Source: JBDHDH01 sp039591615 (GTDB lineage Bacteria; Gemmatimonadota; Gemmatimonadetes; Gemmatimonadales; GWC2-71-9). Taken from it: 64,000 nucleotides of DNA. Below, in pieces: positions 60,034 to 64,000 of the stretch. The position numbers were made by a program, and so were the translations under genes. The notes below the pieces were generated by a model. It saw only the letters and a list, made by a program, of their open reading frames with translations, ran no database searches and was not told the DNA's origin. Within the stretch, counting starts at the first letter, position 1, and each line of letters begins with the position of its first letter. The stretch lies in the NCBI GenBank assembly GCA_039591615.1, contig JBDHDH010000004.1, forward strand, positions 1 through 64,000. The letters run 5' to 3'.

Positions 60034-60887
60034 TCCCTCCGCCGTTTGAGTACCATCGAGCCACCTCACTGGACGACGCGGCCAGGTTGCTGGCCAAACA
60101 CCCCGGCGAAGCGAAAGTACTGGCGGGCGGACACAGTCTGATTCCCATGATGAAGCTACGGCTGGCAACTCCGCGGATCCTCGTGGATGTCGGTGGCTTA
60201 TCCGACCTCAGCTATGTCAAGCGCAACAGGAAACAGCTGGCGGTTGGGGCGCTCACCACCCATGCAATCGTCGCGGGCGCCGAAGACGTGAAGAGCACCC
60301 ATGGCGCCTTGGCCGAAGCGGCAAATGCCATCGGCGACGTCCAGGTCCGCAACTGTGGCACCATCGGCGGCAGTCTCGCCCACGCGGACCCAGCCGCCGA
60401 TTACGGGCCGGCCGTACTCGCCTTCGACGCTGCCATCGTGGTCAAAGGCGCCAGCGGCGCTCGTGCGATCCCCGCCTTCAAGTTCTTCACCGGCCCGCTC
60501 TCGACTGCGCTGAGCGACGACGAGATCGTCACCGAGATACGACTCCCCATCCTGCCTGGCGCCGGAAGTGCGTACGAGAAACTCCCGCAGCCGGCATCGG
60601 GGTTCGCCGTCGTCGGCGTGTGTGCGGTCGTGGTATTGGACAAGCATGGCGTGTGCACGCAGGCGCGGTTCGCCGCCACCGGCGTTGCCGATCGGGCCGT
60701 GCGGCTGTCCACGTTGGAGACGGCGCTCAAAGGCGCACAGTGGAGTGCCGGAGCGATCGCCGCCGCCTGCGGGAAGGCCGACGCCGACGTGCCCCACGTT
60801 CTGGAAGACGCGTTCGCGACGGAAGACTATCGGCGGCACCTGCTCCGCGTGATCGCCCGCCGCGCGGCGGAACGAGCCGTGCCGTAG
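60030..60887 (+). CDS. Molybdenum hydroxylase FAD subunit (CoxM-like)
   Basis: 285 residues from GTG at 60030, overlapping the large-subunit TGA (GTGA); an upstream ATG at 60003 is possible. FAD-binding motifs: KVLAGGHSLIPMMKLRLATP and NCGTIGGSLAHADPAADY, followed by a CODH-flavoprotein C-terminal domain (FAVVGVCAVVVLDKHGVC). It completes the S-L-M set and passes electrons to an acceptor. Convergent with the second set. Confidence 0.94.
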   Translation: MIPPPFEYHRATSLDDAARLLAKHPGEAKVLAGGHSLIPMMKLRLATPRILVDVGGLSDLSYVKRNRKQLAVGALTTHAIVAGAEDVKSTHGALAEAANAIGDVQVRNCGTIGGSLAHADPAADYGPAVLAFDAAIVVKGASGARAIPAFKFFTGPLSTALSDDEIVTEIRLPILPGAGSAYEKLPQPASGFAVVGVCAVVVLDKHGVCTQARFAATGVADRAVRLSTLETALKGAQWSAGAIAAACGKADADVPHVLEDAFATEDYRRHLLRVIARRAAERAVP

Positions 60888-60966
60888 CCCGAGTCCCAGC
60901 CAACGCGCACACGCCCGGCGGGCGATTCCCGTCCGGGGTGACGTCGCTCGGCGTGGGGCGACTCGG

Positions 60967-61821
60967 TTACCGCGACAGCGCTTCCTCCACTGCGCGCCGA
61001 ACCAGCACCTGAACCAGGTGCCGGCGGTAGTCCGCGCTCCCGTTGATGTCGGAAGACGGATCACCCTCTCCCGCAGCCCGTTCCGCCGCCTCGCCGATGG
61101 CCGTTGCGTCGCCCCCGCTGAGCGCCTGCTCGACGGCCGACGCCCGCAGCGGTGTCGGGCCCATGTTCGTGAGGCCGATGGCGGCCCGGTTGATGGAGCC
61201 ATTCTCCTTCTCGACGACCGCAGCGACGCCAACGATGGCCCAATCCTGCGCGCGCTGGCGGAACTTCTGGTAGGACCAACCATGCTTGTTCGCGTCCAGC
61301 CGAGGCACGCGGATTTCCGTGAGGAGCTCCCCCGGTCGGAGCGCCGTTTCAAGCAACCCTGTAAAGAACTCGGTCGCGGCGATGGTGCGCTCCTTCTTTC
61401 CTCCACGGACCACGAAATCGGCCTCGAGCGCTAGCAGCGCGCTGGGCACGTCCGACGCCGGATCGCCGTGGGCCACGGCTCCGCCGATCGTCCCGCGATG
61501 GCGCACCTGCGGATCACCGACCAGACCGGCCACATACGCCAAGAGGGGGCACGCCCGCTTCAGCACGCTCGAATACTCCAGGTCGTGATGCCGGGTGAGC
61601 GCACCGATCACGATCCCATCGCCCGACTTCTTGATGTAGGACAGCTCCGCGAGGCGTCCGATATCGACGAGAAGCGTGGGTCTGGTGAGGCGAAGCCGCA
61701 TCAAGGGGAGTAGAGACTGCCCGCCCGCGATCAGCTTCGCCGCCTCACCGCCCTGCTCGAGCAGCCTGCTCGCGTCGTCGACGGAGGAGGCAACTTGGTA
61801 ATCGAATGAGACGGGGATCAT
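60967..61821 (-). CDS. Second molybdenum hydroxylase FAD subunit (CoxM-like)
   Basis: 284 residues from the ATG at 61821, two bases after the stop of the large-subunit gene upstream. FAD motifs KLIAGGQSLLPLMRLRLTRP and HRGTIGGAVAHGDPASDV, then the C-terminal domain (QDWAIVGVAAVVEKENGSIN). It is a paralogue of the 60030 gene, clearly diverged from it, so the two sets are distinct enzymes rather than a recent duplication. Gene order here is L-M on the minus strand. Confidence 0.94.
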   Translation of the reverse strand: MIPVSFDYQVASSVDDASRLLEQGGEAAKLIAGGQSLLPLMRLRLTRPTLLVDIGRLAELSYIKKSGDGIVIGALTRHHDLEYSSVLKRACPLLAYVAGLVGDPQVRHRGTIGGAVAHGDPASDVPSALLALEADFVVRGGKKERTIAATEFFTGLLETALRPGELLTEIRVPRLDANKHGWSYQKFRQRAQDWAIVGVAAVVEKENGSINRAAIGLTNMGPTPLRASAVEQALSGGDATAIGEAAERAAGEGDPSSDINGSADYRRHLVQVLVRRAVEEALSR

Positions 61822-61823
61822 CG

Positions 61824-64000
61824 TCAGTTGCCTCCCTTCGCCCGCCGAATGGCGTTCCAGACATTCTCCGGCGACGCCGGCATGTCCATCGTCTTCACGC
61901 CGAGGTGCCACAGCGCGTCGACGACGGCGTTGATGACGGCAGGCGTCGCCGCGATCGTTCCCGCCTCACCGATCCCCTTCACCCCCATGGGATTGGTCGG
62001 GCTGGGTGTGACCGTTCGGTCGAGCTCGAACCACGGCATTTCCACCGCGGAGGGAACCAGGTAGTCCATCATCGACGACGTGAGCAGGTTGCCGTCGTCA
62101 TCGTAGACGGCCTGCTCGTACAGCGCCTGCGCGATCCCCTGGGCTATGCCGCCGTGGACCTGGCCTTCGACGATGGTTGGGTTGATCACGGTGCCGCAAT
62201 CGTCGACCGCGACGTACCGCACGATATCCACCTTTCCGGTCTCGGTGTCTACCTCCACGACGCAGATATGGCTGCCGAATGGGAAGGTGAAGTTGGGAGG
62301 ATCGTACACGTACGTCGCCTCCAAGCTCGGCTCCTCGCCTTCGGGAAGGCTGTGAGCCGTCCAGGCCGCGTACGCGAGCTCCTGGATGGTCTTGGCTTTG
62401 GCGGGGACGCCTTTCACCGAGAAGCTCCCCGCCTCGAACACGAGGTCGTCCGGTGAGACCTCCAGGAGATGGGCGGCGAGTCGCTTGGCCTTCTCGATGA
62501 CGCGTCCGCACGCAAAGTGGACGGCGACCCCGCCAACGGCCAAGCTCCGGCTGCCGTAGGTGTCCATGCCGAGGGGTGCCACCGCCGTGTCGCCGTGCAA
62601 GACGGTCACGTCCTCGAAGTCGACCCCCAGAGCGTCGGCGGCGATCTGGGACCACGACGTTTCATGGCCCTGGCCGTGCGGCGACGTTCCAGTCACCACT
62701 TCGACCTTGCCCGTCGGAAGCATGCGCACGCTGGCCGCATCCCAGCCCCCGGCCGCGTACCGGAGCGATCCCAGGACCTGCGACGGCGCCAGACCACACA
62801 TCTCGACGTAACACGACAGACCGATGCCCAGCAAACGGGTATCGCCGCCATCGCGCCGCGCCTCTTGTTCCTTCCGGACGTCGTCGTAGCCGATCATTTC
62901 GAGGGCACGATCCAACACCTTCTCGTAGTCCACCGAGTCGAACTGCAGTCCGGCCGGGCTGGGCACGAGCTCCCCCTTGGGAAGGAAATTCCGACGGCGG
63001 ATGGTCACCACGTCGCTGCCTACCTCCCGGGCAAGGCGCTCGATGGCCCGTTCGATGGCGTAGTTGGATTCCGGGCGCCCGGCACCTCGGTAGGCATCGG
63101 TCGGTGTCGTGTTCGTGAAGACACCAGTGCACTCGAGGCTGTAGGCCTCCGCCCCGTAGCAGCCGTGATAGAGCAACGCGCCCAGCAGCGGCACACCGGG
63201 CGTGACCAGTTGAAGATACGCACCCATGTTGGCTAGCAATCTGACCCGGACGCCCCTGAGTTTCCCGTCGCTCGAGGCTGCGAGCTCGATCTCCTGGATC
63301 ACATCCCGACCGTGGATGGTGGAGTGGTAGGCCTCCGACCGCTCCTCAACCCACTTTACCGGTCGCCCCAGCCGCCGCGCCAGCGCGAGACAGAGTGCCT
63401 CTTCGGCGTAGACGTTGAGCTTCGATCCGAACCCGCCGCCCACGTCGGGAGCGATCACGCGGAGCTTCGTCTCCGGGATCCCCATCGTGAGCGCGAGGGT
63501 GATCTTCGCGATGTGAGGAATCTGCGTCGTCGACCACATGGTGAATTCACCCGCCGCCGCCACGGACTGGACGACCACGCAGCGTGGCTCGATCGCGTTG
63601 GGCACGAGGCGCTGCTGCCGGTAGCGTTCCTTGACCACGACGTCGGCCCCGGCGAACGCCGCGTCGACGTCACCCTGGCTGATCGCCCAGATGTAACACT
63701 TGTTGGTGCCGAAAGCATCGTGGATGAGCGGCGCCTTCTCGACGGACGCCGCCTGGACGTCGACCACCGCCGGGAGCTGATCGTAGTCCACCTCAACCAA
63801 CTCAGCAGCGTCCGCGGCGGCGGCACGGCTGGTCGCGACCACCACCGCCACTGCATCGCCGAGGTACCGGGCCTTGTCACGCGTGAGGGGCCAATGCTCG
63901 GGTATGTTGATGTCTTCGGTAACCGGCCAGGCCATGGGGAGCGGCGCCGCCCACTCGTCCGCCAGGTCGGCGCCGCTGTAGGCGGCCACGACCCCGGGTG
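61824..64000 (-). CDS. Second molybdenum hydroxylase large subunit (CoxL-like, form II), N-terminus beyond the right edge
   Basis: About 725 residues are in the window, beginning within PGVVAAYSGADLADEW; roughly the first 70 to 80 residues are missing to the right. Active-site loop AYRGAGRPESNY is again form II. Other motifs: GGGFGSKLNVYAEE, GQGHETSWSQIAADALGVDF, and GVKGIGEAGTIAATPAV with the catalytic Glu. It pairs with the FAD subunit downstream; the small subunit is not in the window and may lie beyond the edge. Confidence 0.94.
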   Translation of the reverse strand, partial: PGVVAAYSGADLADEWAAPLPMAWPVTEDINIPEHWPLTRDKARYLGDAVAVVVATSRAAAADAAELVEVDYDQLPAVVDVQAASVEKAPLIHDAFGTNKCYIWAISQGDVDAAFAGADVVVKERYRQQRLVPNAIEPRCVVVQSVAAAGEFTMWSTTQIPHIAKITLALTMGIPETKLRVIAPDVGGGFGSKLNVYAEEALCLALARRLGRPVKWVEERSEAYHSTIHGRDVIQEIELAASSDGKLRGVRVRLLANMGAYLQLVTPGVPLLGALLYHGCYGAEAYSLECTGVFTNTTPTDAYRGAGRPESNYAIERAIERLAREVGSDVVTIRRRNFLPKGELVPSPAGLQFDSVDYEKVLDRALEMIGYDDVRKEQEARRDGGDTRLLGIGLSCYVEMCGLAPSQVLGSLRYAAGGWDAASVRMLPTGKVEVVTGTSPHGQGHETSWSQIAADALGVDFEDVTVLHGDTAVAPLGMDTYGSRSLAVGGVAVHFACGRVIEKAKRLAAHLLEVSPDDLVFEAGSFSVKGVPAKAKTIQELAYAAWTAHSLPEGEEPSLEATYVYDPPNFTFPFGSHICVVEVDTETGKVDIVRYVAVDDCGTVINPTIVEGQVHGGIAQGIAQALYEQAVYDDDGNLLTSSMMDYLVPSAVEMPWFELDRTVTPSPTNPMGVKGIGEAGTIAATPAVINAVVDALWHLGVKTMDMPASPENVWNAIRRAKGGN

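Noticed and set aside
57655..64000. Aerobic CO dehydrogenase (form I coxSLM)
   Set aside because: Both large subunits have AYRGAGR rather than the Cys-containing AYRCSFR loop of form I enzymes, and no coxD/E/F/G-type accessory gene is visible.
1..64000. tRNA, rRNA, insertion sequences, prophage or CRISPR
   Set aside because: No cloverleaf-like T-loop sequences, transposase frames, integrase genes or regularly spaced repeats were noticed on either strand; a tRNA or repeat scan was not run.

Overview
The window is a GC-rich, densely coded bacterial chromosome segment. I see no tRNA, rRNA, insertion sequence, prophage or CRISPR array. Gene content suggests a heterotrophic, aerobic, Gram-negative soil or sediment bacterium, most likely Gemmatimonadota or a close relative. 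The pointers are a SusC/SusD pair, a small TonB-plug-like lipoprotein of a type I associate with that phylum, a Ser/Thr kinase with a TolB-like and TPR tail, an RND tripartite pump, SURF1, a split NAD(P) transhydrogenase and molybdenum hydroxylases. The phylum is inference from family style; no marker gene was searched.

Layout. 1-7.3 kb: start of an exported protein leaving the left edge, a plug-like lipoprotein, a susD/susC-type pair and a nitrilase-family gene, with repeat-word hairpins between them. 7.3-14.2 kb: a tetR-tolC-adaptor-RND efflux operon with a GTTAAC-rich upstream region. 14.2-16.2 kb: a two-gene ABC exporter. 16.2-23 kb: a membrane protein with a helix-hairpin-helix-like tail, an alpha/beta hydrolase, an exported amidohydrolase and a large receptor-like kinase. 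23-32.7 kb (minus strand): an exported protein of unknown function, then an apparent operon of a PRTase-like protein, a PIG-L deacetylase, an Fe3+-type ABC importer and an MFS transporter. 33-38.4 kb: an acyl-CoA dehydrogenase, a trans-sulfuration PLP enzyme, a zinc-ribbon thioredoxin and an exported class V aminotransferase, with a possible structured RNA at about 36.3 kb. 38.5-45 kb: SURF1, rpiA, transketolase and aconitase. 45-51.8 kb: patatin, ArfB, a YdjM-like protein, GMC and Gfo/Idh oxidoreductases, a PEBP protein, an OsmC-family gene interrupted by an in-frame UGA, and a kelch protein. 51.9-54.7 kb: pntAA-pntAB-pntB. 54.7-57.1 kb: a Gly-rich collagen-like lipoprotein and moaA. 57.2-64 kb: two convergent molybdenum-hydroxylase gene sets; the second runs off the right edge.

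The most notable item is the OsmC-family gene at 50312-50776 (minus strand). UGA occupies exactly the position of the peroxidatic cysteine, the frame continues to a complete OsmC C-terminus with the resolving cysteine, and a perfect 7-bp hairpin with a GGC loop lies 19 nt after the UGA, where a bacterial SECIS belongs. I read it as a selenocysteine-containing OsmC-like peroxidase.

Other themes: TATCTT or TATAAT boxes placed so close to start codons that the mRNAs should be leaderless or nearly so; hairpins assembled from short repeated words at gene ends; and two proteins of catalytic families that lack a canonical functional residue or loop (the nitrilase Lys and the PRPP loop).
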